DNA of 27,121 nucleotides from the IMG/VR virus record IMGVR_UViG_3300027734_000263, positions 1-27,121 of that record, one strand, 5' to 3'. The stretch is from a virus. The notes below the pieces were generated by a model. It was not told the DNA's origin, ran no database searches, and was given only the letters and a program-made list of their open reading frames with translations. This document shows, piece by piece, positions 5,790-13,271 of the stretch. The translations under genes and the position numbers were made by a program. Each line of letters opens with the position of its first letter. Within the stretch, counting starts at the first letter, position 1.

Positions 5790-6100
5790 AAATTAGCAAT
5801 GTTAAATCGGTGTATAACGGTAATCAATGGGTCCGTGTCAAAAGAGTCGTACCAAAGTTTGTTTGGCGTGATTGGCGTCCTGCAGGATACACGGACGATC
5901 TTGGCATTATTGCTGATCGTAATCAATGGGTAGATGAAGTAACAGGCGGGTACTATTCAGAAATTGACCCGCAAGATTATCATGCTATACGAGACTGGTG
6001 TGAACAAACTTTAACACAAGGTGACTGGTGCACCGGTATCTACTATATTATCCTACAGAATGAAGAAGATGTTGTTTGGTTTCTTTTGAGGTGGTCATAA
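5786..6100 (+). CDS. W-rich paralogue 2 (WC...FxxRW family)
   Basis: I choose ATG 5786 (ATGA overlap with the preceding stop, GAGGTGG upstream) over the longer frame from 5765. The 104-residue product has an N-terminal extension with NGNQWVRVKRVVPK and a C-terminal IRDWCEQTLTQGDW ... YIILQNEEDVVWFLLRWS unit homologous to genes at 5580 and 24735. The final about 20 bases of this gene and of the previous one are also alike (TTGAGGTGGTCAT), pointing to tandem duplication. Function unknown. Confidence 0.75.
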   Translation: MKISNVKSVYNGNQWVRVKRVVPKFVWRDWRPAGYTDDLGIIADRNQWVDEVTGGYYSEIDPQDYHAIRDWCEQTLTQGDWCTGIYYIILQNEEDVVWFLLRWS

Positions 6101-6429
6101 TGCAAATCGCAATCGCAGATACTACAGGTAATGTTTCTCTTTGGTGCAGTGTTAATAGCATCAATGAAGATGGTTCCATTGACTTTGATGTTATCAACGG
6201 TGCCTGGCGCGGACGTTATAATAACGGCAAGGTATTCATTGAATACACTAAGGCTACTATTCCCGGCTTTCTTGTTTGGGTAGGTAGTCGAGGTGGAAAC
6301 TACAATGATGTTATTCCGATGATTCAGGAAGAGATTGACAACCCCGACTATGTGATGACGCAACTTGATCAGTATGTTGCTCCTGTCAGGGAAGTTGACG
6401 AAGATGAATGGGATGATATTCCTTTCTAA
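6100..6429 (+). CDS. Hypothetical acidic protein
   Basis: ATG 6100 shares TAATG with the previous stop and has GAGGTGG upstream, so I prefer it to the frame opening at 6076. The 109-residue product is beta-rich at first (MQIAIADTTGNVSLW, SIDFDVINGAWRGRYNNGK) and has a very acidic C-terminus ending VDEDEWDDIPF. An acidic tail with a final hydrophobic residue is reminiscent of single-stranded-DNA-binding proteins or DNA mimics, but no such domain is recognisable. It is in one operon with the W-rich paralogues. Confidence 0.7.
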   Translation: MQIAIADTTGNVSLWCSVNSINEDGSIDFDVINGAWRGRYNNGKVFIEYTKATIPGFLVWVGSRGGNYNDVIPMIQEEIDNPDYVMTQLDQYVAPVREVDEDEWDDIPF

Positions 6430-6440
6430 GCGAGGATAAC

Positions 6441-6719
6441 ATGGATTACAAATTTATCGGTTGGTGTCGTGCAGATAATCACGATAAGGTCTGGGGCGTG
6501 ATTGCACTCCATTCAGATTCTTACGTAACCTTTTGGGGACGCCGAGGCTCAAAGCTACAAACTAAGATTAGCAATGATCTATACTCTGTCAATGACCTAA
6601 TCTATAAAAAGCAGTTGAAGGGCTACAAGAGCATTCAACGTGATGAGATTGATGAGGTTTATCCTGAGTTCCAATCTGATCTAGAGAAGACTGCCCTTTG
6701 GGCGATGCTTAAGGCTTGA
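6441..6719 (+). CDS. WGR-domain-like small protein
   Basis: The 92-residue product holds a stretch YVTFWGRRGSKLQTK near residues 28-42 that resembles the WGR motif (tryptophan-glycine-arginine, a nucleic-acid-associated fold found in PARPs and in bacterial MolR-type proteins), followed by a LIYKKQLKGYKSIQR segment at the place where WGR domains have K-x-x-K-G-Y. GCGAGGAT precedes the ATG. It directly precedes the DNA ligase, whose promoter starts within this gene's stop, so a DNA-related role is reasonable but unproven. Confidence 0.7.
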   Translation: MDYKFIGWCRADNHDKVWGVIALHSDSYVTFWGRRGSKLQTKISNDLYSVNDLIYKKQLKGYKSIQRDEIDEVYPEFQSDLEKTALWAMLKA

Positions 6720-6744
6720 CTTTCGTTTGTCTTGGCTGTATAGT
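6716..6744 (+). promoter_or_regulatory. Sigma70-like promoter of the DNA ligase gene
   Basis: TTGACT (6716, overlapping the upstream stop codon) and TATAGT (6739) are 17 bp apart. Transcription would start about 20 bases before the ligase ATG. The GGGTACCC operator is absent here. Confidence 0.8.
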
Positions 6745-6768
6745 GACTACATAAACTAAAGGAAACAC

Positions 6769-8142
6769 ATGTCTGCATCTTGGATTCAAAAGTTATCTGA
6801 AAGCGATTCTCGCCTTCATAAAGAAGATGTTATTCTTCAAGCACTGACTGCTACAAAGTTAGGAAATGATATCTCCTCGCGGTTTCTGCGAGGACTAAAC
6901 GTATGCTATAATCCATTCGTGACGTTTGGTGTGAAGCAGATTACCGAACGTGTGGTTTTTGATGACACCGAAGTTGACCACGAGAATCCTTGGGAAGAAT
7001 ACTTCGACTTGCTAGGCAGGTTGGCTAAACGTGAGTTGACTGGTAACGCTGCTCGTGATGCTATCGAAGATATAAGTATGCGTTTTGACAGCGTTGAATG
7101 GAATTCGTTCTGTGCCCCTATCCTTCGTAGGGATATGCGGGTCGGCGTCAGCGAAAAGACGATCAACAAGATTTGCAAAAAGACTGAATACGAAATTCCC
7201 GTATTCGGGTGCCAGCTTGCTACTAACAGCGAAGGTCGCCCTGAAATGCGCGGCACAAAGCGTCTTGAGCCGAAACTAGACGGTGTGCGTGTTATTATGA
7301 TCGTGCAGCCTGATCCGTATCTACCCGTAAATAGTTCGGTATTTTGCTATAGTCGTAACGGCAAGGTGTTTGACAACTTCTCACACATTGAAGAACAAGT
7401 CCGAGACAATGTTCAGGAGCTTATCGCTGCTGCTGATAAAGTAAATGATATGCAGAGCGGAATTCTCAAGCAAGGATTTGTCCTTGACGGAGAAGTTGTA
7501 GGAAACACTTTCCAAGAACTGATGCGTCAGGCTCGTCGTAAAGAAAACGTCAATGCTACTGATAGCGTATTCCACGTATTTGATGTTCTTCCGCTTGCTG
7601 ACTTTCAACGCGGTCACTGGAATGCACAGTTGAGCAAGCGTATTGCTTTGCTTGAAGCGATGCAATCTGCATTTGCTAAGATGCCTAACGCTGAACTTCT
7701 CCCTCATCTTCAAGTTGATCTTGATACAAGCGAGGGTAATAACCAGCTTGAGCGTTATGCTAAGGATATGGTTAATGCAGGATTCGAAGGCATCATGATC
7801 AAGAATCTTGATGCACCTTATCTCTGTAAGCGTAGCACTGATTGGATGAAGTGGAAGCCTACTATCACTGTTGATCTTCAAGTGATCGGGCTTGAAGAAG
7901 GTACTGGTCGCAATAAGGGTCGGCTTGGCGCATTGGTCTGCAATGGTGTTGATGATGGTAAGGAGATCACTGTCAACGCTGGTTCTGGATTCAGTGACAC
8001 AGAGCGTGACAGTCTTTGGGAAGATCGTAATCTGATTGTAGGTCGCACTGTCGAGATTCTTGCTGACGCTGTTACGCAGAATCAAGATGGTACATATTCG
8101 TTGCGCTTTCCGCGCTTCGTTCGTTTTAGGGATGATAAGTGA
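6769..8142 (+). CDS. ATP-dependent DNA ligase
   Basis: The 457-residue enzyme seals nicks in duplex DNA by an enzyme-AMP intermediate, and would join Okazaki fragments of phage DNA. The nucleotidyltransferase core is clear: motif I KLDGVR with the adenylated lysine at K169, motif III VFDVLP, motif IV EGIMIK with E340, and motif V WMKWKP (K361, K363). An N-terminal helical domain and a C-terminal OB domain (VDLQVIGLEEGTGRNKGRLG onward) complete the usual T4-ligase-type layout. The length is close to that of T4 ligase. AAAGGAAAC precedes the ATG, and a sigma70-like promoter lies upstream. Confidence 0.95.
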   Translation: MSASWIQKLSESDSRLHKEDVILQALTATKLGNDISSRFLRGLNVCYNPFVTFGVKQITERVVFDDTEVDHENPWEEYFDLLGRLAKRELTGNAARDAIEDISMRFDSVEWNSFCAPILRRDMRVGVSEKTINKICKKTEYEIPVFGCQLATNSEGRPEMRGTKRLEPKLDGVRVIMIVQPDPYLPVNSSVFCYSRNGKVFDNFSHIEEQVRDNVQELIAAADKVNDMQSGILKQGFVLDGEVVGNTFQELMRQARRKENVNATDSVFHVFDVLPLADFQRGHWNAQLSKRIALLEAMQSAFAKMPNAELLPHLQVDLDTSEGNNQLERYAKDMVNAGFEGIMIKNLDAPYLCKRSTDWMKWKPTITVDLQVIGLEEGTGRNKGRLGALVCNGVDDGKEITVNAGSGFSDTERDSLWEDRNLIVGRTVEILADAVTQNQDGTYSLRFPRFVRFRDDK

Positions 8143-8144
8143 TT

Positions 8145-8297
8145 ATGATTAGACTGTTACAACTCCTTTGGTCTGGCTGCTGGCACAAATGGGAGACCAT
8201 GAGAGAATGTGATCTGACCAGCGGCGGTGATAGAGGCAGTAGAGTCTATCTCCGTTGCACTCATTGTGGCACATGGAAGAAAAAGGATTTGATATGA
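8145..8297 (+). CDS. 50-residue zinc-ribbon-like protein
   Basis: The frame starts three bases after the ligase stop. The product has a CWHKWE segment at residues 12-17 and an RCTHCGTWKKKDL ending, so C-x-H and C-x2-C could hold a zinc ion. The same C...HxW...RCxxC layout occurs in the gene at 20279. From memory, tiny proteins of this build are frequent in phages. Function is unknown. No strong Shine-Dalgarno is visible, so translation may be coupled to the ligase. Confidence 0.65.
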   Translation: MIRLLQLLWSGCWHKWETMRECDLTSGGDRGSRVYLRCTHCGTWKKKDLI

Positions 8298-8312
8298 TGA
8301 AGGAGAAGAGTA

Positions 8313-8489
8313 ATGAATATACAACCTAAAGATACTAGCCGAGGACATTTTCTCGTCAGTCTTGTAAAGAGTCTTGTACGCATCGTTGCAGGTACTGCCC
8401 TATTGCTAGGGGGAACCGGTTGGATCGCTGTTGCAGGTGCTGCCCTTATCGTAGCAGAAGTATTAGGTATTGTAGAAGAGGTCGTGTAA
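8313..8489 (+). CDS. 58-residue membrane protein
   Basis: AAGGAGAAGAG precedes the ATG. After about 12 polar residues the product is largely hydrophobic and rich in G, A and V (SLVRIVAGTALLLGGTGW, then AVAGAALIVAEVLGIV), forming one or two membrane spans with small-residue packing faces. It ends in EEVV. No family is recognised. It groups with the membrane protein at 8494. Confidence 0.65.
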   Translation: MNIQPKDTSRGHFLVSLVKSLVRIVAGTALLLGGTGWIAVAGAALIVAEVLGIVEEVV

Positions 8490-8493
8490 AATA

Positions 8494-8706
8494 ATGTATT
8501 TGCTTATAGCCTTTATGTTGTTGGTAGTATTTGCCTACTTTGCAATTTGGATTGATGATCATCTTGAAATAGATAATCTTGTTTTCACTTTCATTATTGG
8601 GTTTGTTGCCTGTGGAATGTGGCCATTGACGATTGGACTAGCTGCACTGTTCGTGCCTCTATATCTAATTGCTCGTTGGGGTGCAAAGCGTAGAGGTGAT
8701 TTCTGA
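8494..8706 (+). CDS. Two-span membrane protein, hypothetical
   Basis: The 70-residue product has a hydrophobic N-terminus (residues 1-20), a short charged loop (DDHLEID), a second long hydrophobic stretch (residues about 27-60) and a basic tail (RWGAKRRGDF), so it is an inner-membrane protein with both ends predictable by the positive-inside rule. It shares TGATG with the following gene. Its family and function are unknown. Confidence 0.7.
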   Translation: MYLLIAFMLLVVFAYFAIWIDDHLEIDNLVFTFIIGFVACGMWPLTIGLAALFVPLYLIARWGAKRRGDF

Positions 8707-8951
8707 TGGAAGACGATGATGAGGATATGGAGAAGATAACAGCCGAATGGTCTGAAAAACTGTTGGGTCTTCATCATACATTTGAAGACGGTGATAGCAT
8801 TGAAGTCACTCAAGTAAGACGCAGAGACACTGGTCCCTGGGTCACTTTTAATGTCAGACAAGGTCCAGGAATCCCGAGAAAGTTGCTTATGGGTATTGAT
8901 GAATTCCTTGGAACGTACGGCCATTTATTCATCAAAGAGGAAGATAGTTAA
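8706..8951 (+). CDS. Conserved small acidic phage protein
   Basis: The 81-residue product starts with a run of D and E, then has IEVTQVRRRDTGPWVTFNV and GPGIPRKLLMGIDEFLGTYG. This pattern, a beta-rich RxDTGxWVTF segment followed by a GIPRKLxMxxxEF helix, matches from memory a small family spread through phages of Gram-negative bacteria. Nothing suggests an enzyme. The start overlaps the preceding stop codon by one base. Confidence 0.75.
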   Translation: MEDDDEDMEKITAEWSEKLLGLHHTFEDGDSIEVTQVRRRDTGPWVTFNVRQGPGIPRKLLMGIDEFLGTYGHLFIKEEDS

Positions 8952-8961
8952 GGGACAATAG

Positions 8962-8969
8962 CATAAATA
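8962..8969 (+). promoter_or_regulatory. T4-type late promoter motif CATAAATA
   Basis: CATAAATA ends four bases before the ATG at 8974. With a T4-like late start site, the transcript would begin at or next to the start codon, giving a nearly leaderless mRNA. The same NATAAATA-N4-ATG spacing occurs at 13641. Confidence 0.5.
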
Positions 8970-8973
8970 GAAG

Positions 8974-10416
8974 ATGACCATGTTTAGAAAAATATTCAGT
9001 TTTGCAACCGTTACTCTATTGGTTGCCATTGCACTAAGCTCCGTCGCAGCCTGGTATTCTATACTGGGCCTGACTGCAATCTTTGCCGCCGCCGTTGTCC
9101 CAATCATTATTATGGGTGGTTCACTAGAACTAGCTAAAGTAGTCACCACAGTTTGGCTGCACCGATATTGGAACAGATGCGGTTGGGGAATGAAACTCTA
9201 CCTTGTGCCTGCCGTCGTTGCTCTTGCATTGCTGACTAGCATGGGTATCTTTGGCTTTTTGTCAAAGGCTCACAGTGATCAATCGTTAGTTAGCGGTGAC
9301 GTTGGTGCTAAGGTTGTCATTTATGATGAAAAGATCAAGACAGCTAGAGACAACATTGACGCCAATCGCAAAGCATTACAACAAATGGATGCTCAGGTCG
9401 ACCAGCTATTAGGTCGTACTACTGATGACAAGGGCGCTAACCGTGCTGTGCAAGTCCGTAGACAACAACGTGCAGAGCGCACCAGACTGCAAACCGAAAT
9501 TGCAGCAGAACAAGAAATTATCACTAAGCTGAACGAGGAAGCTGCCCCTATTCGTGCAGAAATACGTAAGGTAGAAGCAGAAGTTGGTCCAATCAAGTAT
9601 ATTGCTGCGATGATATACGGGGATAACCCTGATTCAAATCTCTTAGAACGTGCTGTGCGTTGGGTAATCATTCTCATCGTGCTAGTGTTTGATCCTCTAG
9701 CTCTCATGCTCATGCTAGCTGCACAGAGCGGCTATAAATGGGATGAAGAAGACTTAGCAAAACGAGAAGACGAAGAAGAAAAAATTGAAGAATTCCTAGA
9801 AACTAACACTGATGAAATACTCAATGAATTAGAACAGGAAGAAGTCGTTAAGGAGAGCGAAGATGATGAAGTTGTATTACCAACTGATGCTGGTGCAAAT
9901 GAAGATGATAGAGAACATTACGTTCAAGCACATAGCACCGATGCAGATGAGGATGTTCCTGAACTGGAACCAGTCGAAGATCAGAATCCAGAATCAAATA
10001 GAGAAGTCGTAACCGAAGGGGTAACACTTCACGAAATTCAAGATGGTTATTACGACTTCGAAGGCAAGTCTATGAGCAAGGCTGCGCTGTTAGGGATGCG
10101 TCCCGAATTGTTTTCTGCTAAACCTGACAGTGAGCAGAGCAGTACTAATTTTGGAACCGAGTTTCCTAGATTTGCGAAGAAGTCTGATATATTCGTTCGT
10201 GTAGATGTTCTTCCTAACAAAGTTTTTAAATTTGATGGTTACAAGTGGATTGAAATCAACAAAGAAACTAGTGACTCGTACTTATATGATGAAGAATATA
10301 TTCGTCACCTTGTAAGCAAGCTTGCATCAGGTGAGTACGATGTTGACTTGCTTTCAGAAAACGAAAAAGCACAAATCGAAGAATATCTTCAACGCAATCA
10401 ATCCCAAGATAAGTAA
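8974..10416 (+). CDS. Four-span membrane and coiled-coil protein, T4-like conserved
   Basis: The 480-residue protein has membrane spans near residues 9-28, 30-50, 73-98 and 230-252, separated by a long charged coiled coil (about 115-205). The C-terminal half is very acidic, then ends in a small folded module (KVFKFDGYKWIEI ... EEYIRHLVSKLASGEYDVDL). From memory, this architecture is conserved in marine T4-like phages; the C-terminal YIxHLxxKxxxGEYDxxLL motif recurs there. The role is unknown. ATG 8980 is an alternative start (AGAAG upstream). It precedes clpX by 5 bases, so the two are probably co-transcribed. Confidence 0.8.
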   Translation: MTMFRKIFSFATVTLLVAIALSSVAAWYSILGLTAIFAAAVVPIIIMGGSLELAKVVTTVWLHRYWNRCGWGMKLYLVPAVVALALLTSMGIFGFLSKAHSDQSLVSGDVGAKVVIYDEKIKTARDNIDANRKALQQMDAQVDQLLGRTTDDKGANRAVQVRRQQRAERTRLQTEIAAEQEIITKLNEEAAPIRAEIRKVEAEVGPIKYIAAMIYGDNPDSNLLERAVRWVIILIVLVFDPLALMLMLAAQSGYKWDEEDLAKREDEEEKIEEFLETNTDEILNELEQEEVVKESEDDEVVLPTDAGANEDDREHYVQAHSTDADEDVPELEPVEDQNPESNREVVTEGVTLHEIQDGYYDFEGKSMSKAALLGMRPELFSAKPDSEQSSTNFGTEFPRFAKKSDIFVRVDVLPNKVFKFDGYKWIEINKETSDSYLYDEEYIRHLVSKLASGEYDVDLLSENEKAQIEEYLQRNQSQDK

Positions 10417-10421
10417 TATGT

Positions 10422-11618
10422 ATGACTGATAAGAAGTTACACCATTGTTCTTTCTGCGGAAACCACAAAGACCAAGTAAAAAAATTAATAGTAAGTGAAG
10501 ATGTTTCTATTTGCAGTGGATGTATCTCATTATGCACCCAACTTCTGGATGAAGAGAAAATCGAAGGGACACCGGAGATACAACCCAAATCCTTCGATGC
10601 TTATAGCATTAAGGAACATCTGGATCAGCTAGTTATCGGGCAAGACTCGGCTAAAGAGGTACTGGCAGTCGCAATCTCTAATCACTACAAGCGAATCAAT
10701 CACCCTCCCAAGAACCTTGAGATTCAGAAGGGTAACGTATTATTGATTGGTCCAACTGGATCAGGTAAGACACTACTAGCTAGATCAGTCGCAAAGTATC
10801 TTAACGTACCTTTTGTCGTAGCAGATGCTACTAGCCTTACCGAAGCAGGTTATGTAGGCGAAGACGTAGAGAGTATGATTTCGATGCTCCTTGCATTAGC
10901 AGACAATGATGTTAGCAAAGCAGAGCGTGGAATCGTGTTTATCGATGAAATTGATAAGATTGCCCGCAAGAGCGAAAGTACTAGCATTACTCGTGATGTA
11001 AGCGGTGAGGGTGTTCAGCAAGCACTGTTAAAGCTAGTAGAAGGTACCAAGTGCAGAGTAAGTGTTGCGGGGAAGCGCAAGCATCCGCAGGGAGAATCAA
11101 TCGAAGTTGATACTAAAAACATTCTATTCATCGCAGGCGGCGCATTCGTTGGACTTGATACTGTCATCAAGTCGAGGACTCAAGGAACCTCAATCGGTTT
11201 CGGTGCCGAGGTAAAGTCCAAAAGCGAAAAGCCTAATATCAATCAAGTAACACCCGATGATCTAACTCGTTTCGGAATGATTCCTGAATTCATCGGTAGA
11301 TTCACCACTACAATCACGCTACAAGAACTGACCCTAGCGCAACTGATCGAAGTCTTAACTGATATCAAGAATAGCTTTATTCAACAGTATGCTTATTTGT
11401 TTTCGATTGATGGCATCAATCTCTCGTTCACAGAACAAGCTATTGAAAAGGTTGCACAGAACTGCATAGACCTAAAGACAGGTGCCCGAGGTCTTCATAC
11501 TGAAATCGAACGTATCCTAATGCCACACATGTTCCATATCAAGAAGTATAAAGAGAACAATCTAACTGAATTGGTTATTGACGTAGAACATATCGATAAC
11601 CCGAAATCTATCTTTTAG
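10422..11618 (+). CDS. clpX: ATP-dependent Clp unfoldase ClpX
   Basis: ClpX hexamers unfold tagged proteins and feed them to ClpP. The 398-residue protein is complete: an N-terminal zinc-binding domain (C9, C12, C31, C34), Walker A GPTGSGKT (110-117), a GYVGED pore loop, Walker B IVFIDE (171-176), the RKH loop (219-221), the IGF docking tripeptide (258-260) that binds ClpP, and the sensor-2 GARGL arginine. Thus nucleotide use, substrate translocation and ClpP docking all seem intact. It is slightly shorter than bacterial ClpX, mostly in linkers. A phage clpX followed by hsp20, clpS and two clpP genes in 6 kb is striking. Confidence 0.97.
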   Translation: MTDKKLHHCSFCGNHKDQVKKLIVSEDVSICSGCISLCTQLLDEEKIEGTPEIQPKSFDAYSIKEHLDQLVIGQDSAKEVLAVAISNHYKRINHPPKNLEIQKGNVLLIGPTGSGKTLLARSVAKYLNVPFVVADATSLTEAGYVGEDVESMISMLLALADNDVSKAERGIVFIDEIDKIARKSESTSITRDVSGEGVQQALLKLVEGTKCRVSVAGKRKHPQGESIEVDTKNILFIAGGAFVGLDTVIKSRTQGTSIGFGAEVKSKSEKPNINQVTPDDLTRFGMIPEFIGRFTTTITLQELTLAQLIEVLTDIKNSFIQQYAYLFSIDGINLSFTEQAIEKVAQNCIDLKTGARGLHTEIERILMPHMFHIKKYKENNLTELVIDVEHIDNPKSIF

Positions 11619-11655
11619 TCCCTAAATACTATTATTTTTTGCGAAATCGTAGTAG

Positions 11656-11663
11656 TATAAATA
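11656..11663 (+). promoter_or_regulatory. T4-type late promoter motif TATAAATA
   Basis: An exact TATAAATA lies 65 bases before the hsp20 ATG, in the 110-base gap after clpX. It suggests that hsp20 and clpS are expressed late, with a leader long enough to carry an AAAGGAGAT ribosome site. Confidence 0.6.
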
Positions 11664-11728
11664 TTAACGTAGATGCTCGTTAATGAGGTCTACTTTAAAA
11701 TAGTCTTGCTTAATAAAGGAGATAAAAC

Positions 11729-12193
11729 ATGACTAATAATCAACTAACCCTTCGTTCCATCGACATTCCGTCGATTCATAAGTTTGCTGTAGGATTCGAT
11801 AACGTCTTTGACGAACTTCTACGAATCAATGCACAGCAATCAAACGGTACAAATTATCCCCCATACAACATAGTAAAGCATGATGACGATCACTTCGCCA
11901 TTGAACTTGCTGTGGCTGGTTTTAAAGTCGGGGATGTCTCTATCACAGTAGAGAAGAATCTTCTCACTATCAAGGGTGAGCAAACGCAGAGTCTTGATGA
12001 ACTGTTAGAAACGGAGGTCGAATACTTGCATCGCGGCATTTCAGCCCGCAGTTTCTCTCGCACATTTACTTTAGCAGAACATGTTGAGGTAACGGGGGCA
12101 GCAGCAGAGAATGGTATTCTCAAGATTGATCTTGAGCGTAAGGTTCCTGACGAGCAAAAGCCCAAAACAATTGCTATTTCGTATAATAAATAG
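11729..12193 (+). CDS. Small heat-shock protein, Hsp20/IbpA type
   Basis: The 154-residue protein is an ATP-independent holdase chaperone. After about 45 N-terminal residues comes an alpha-crystallin domain: NIVKHDDDHFAIELAVAGF, then VSITVEKNLLTIKGEQ, a RGISARSFSRTFTL strand, and the GILKIDLERKVP segment with the typical G-x-L-x-I/L motif. The C-terminus has a KPKTIAI tail, equivalent to the I-x-I oligomerisation motif. Hsp20 genes are known in T4-like marine phages. Here it stands between clpX and clpS, so it may hold misfolded proteins for the Clp machine or assist capsid assembly. Confidence 0.95.
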   Translation: MTNNQLTLRSIDIPSIHKFAVGFDNVFDELLRINAQQSNGTNYPPYNIVKHDDDHFAIELAVAGFKVGDVSITVEKNLLTIKGEQTQSLDELLETEVEYLHRGISARSFSRTFTLAEHVEVTGAAAENGILKIDLERKVPDEQKPKTIAISYNK

Positions 12194-12208
12194 TAGAAGA
12201 AGTAGTAC

Positions 12209-12239
12209 AGTGCTTGCAGTCATCGTGGCTGCAAGCACT
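12209..12239 (+). other. Perfect hairpin between hsp20 and clpS
   Basis: An 11-bp perfect inverted repeat (AGTGCTTGCAG at 12209, CTGCAAGCACT at 12229) with a 9-base loop fills the gap between hsp20 and clpS. No T tract follows, so it is not a standard terminator. It may be an RNA processing or stability element, or an operator, that sets different levels of the two proteins. Confidence 0.6.
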
Positions 12240-12258
12240 CATTCAAAGGAAAAATACA

Positions 12259-12567
12259 ATGGCAAATGCAGAACCAAAAGCTAAGATTCGACCAAACATT
12301 GCTCTTAAGGAGCCGCCTTTGTTCAAGGTCATCTACATGAATGATGAACACACCTCAATGGAATTTGTGATTGAAAGCCTATGTGAGTATTTCAACTACA
12401 ATCCAGACACTGCTACGCAGATTACCGTAGATGTTCACGAACATGGTAGTGCAGTTGTTGCAGTCTTGCCTTATGAAATTGCAGAGCAAAAGGGAATTGA
12501 AGTAACACTTGATGCTCGGGCCCAGGGATATCCTCTTCAAATCAAAGTTGAAGCAGAATCAGACTGA
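12259..12567 (+). CDS. clpS: ClpS, N-degron adaptor
   Basis: ClpS delivers proteins with destabilising N-terminal residues to the ClpAP protease in bacteria. I choose ATG 12259, which has AAAGGAAAAAT upstream, rather than the longer frame from 12214 that begins within the hairpin. The 102-residue protein keeps the family layout: a flexible N-terminus, PPLFKVIYMNDEHTSMEFV with pocket residues N28, D29 and M34, and the VHEHG histidine (H60). The N-degron pocket therefore looks intact. No clpA is present in the window, so it would have to use the host ClpA or an adapted ClpX. It ends by overlapping the convergent gene by 9 bases. Confidence 0.95.
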   Translation: MANAEPKAKIRPNIALKEPPLFKVIYMNDEHTSMEFVIESLCEYFNYNPDTATQITVDVHEHGSAVVAVLPYEIAEQKGIEVTLDARAQGYPLQIKVEAESD

Positions 12568-13260
12568 TAGTGTTATTCTCTTAGCCCAATAAGGTTGCTT
12601 ATAAGGGCGGGGATTGTTGACATAATTTACATTACCTAAGTAAGTGTCAACCATCTTATCATAGGTTCCAAATACCCAATGCGTTACTTTGTGTTCAGTG
12701 TCGATTTTTAACGTAGCGTGTAAGGGTATTTGGGCCTCTGTTACTTCAGGGGTTTCTTTGAAGTACAAATCTGGATGAGGCACTGCGTTAGTCACGACAA
12801 TCACTTTCGTGATATCTAGATGCTTTTGAAGTTTTTCAATCGATTTATATAGATACGTTGTATCTTCTTCTCTCGACGCTGCTTCCATTAAGTTTTCTAA
12901 TGTTAGATTATCAGTGTCAGCATTAGTCCATCCGTTAGCACCAATGATAGCAATTCCGTCAATCATCACTACATGATGATGTAATATACAAACATTAGGA
13001 ATAGGAAGAGTTAAGTTCATCAACTCTTCCGTCCTAGTCTGGATGTCAGCGGCAGTCTTATACTCTAACATTCCTGGAACGAAAAACACACCTTGATAAC
13101 AAGTGCCAAGATGTGCTAACGTTTGAAGCGTAGTTCTCAAATCAGAACTAATGTTGCCTGTTACAATACAGTACAAACTAGACGCTTTGTTTTCCCAATT
13201 GAAGCTATCTTCAGGTGATAGGTTTAACTCACCTAGTATGTCAAAGCCGATATCCTGCAT
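12559..13260 (-). CDS. Degenerate metallophosphoesterase-fold protein, probably inactive
   Basis: The 233-residue protein aligns by eye with the intact phosphoesterase at 21414-22256 along its length: YCIVTGNISSD for LILSGDICV, GVFFVPGMLEY for HVVYVAGNHEF, AIIGANGWTNAD for TFLGGTLWTDM, VIVVTNAVPHP for YVVVGHHAPT, HWVFGTYD for LWTHGHMHD, and NNPRPY for CNPRGY. In every block the metal-binding D, N or H is replaced, so it should not bind the dinuclear metal centre. It may have become a structural or regulatory protein. It is the second gene of a minus-strand pair, 11 bases after its neighbour. Confidence 0.75.
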   Translation of the reverse strand: MQDIGFDILGELNLSPEDSFNWENKASSLYCIVTGNISSDLRTTLQTLAHLGTCYQGVFFVPGMLEYKTAADIQTRTEELMNLTLPIPNVCILHHHVVMIDGIAIIGANGWTNADTDNLTLENLMEAASREEDTTYLYKSIEKLQKHLDITKVIVVTNAVPHPDLYFKETPEVTEAQIPLHATLKIDTEHKVTHWVFGTYDKMVDTYLGNVNYVNNPRPYKQPYWAKRITLSV

Positions 13261-13271
13261 CTTTAATTAGA

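Noticed and set aside
7381-8085. A 234-codon open frame on the minus strand
   Set aside because: It is fully inside the DNA ligase gene, whose motifs are unmistakable. The antisense product is low in recognisable structure.
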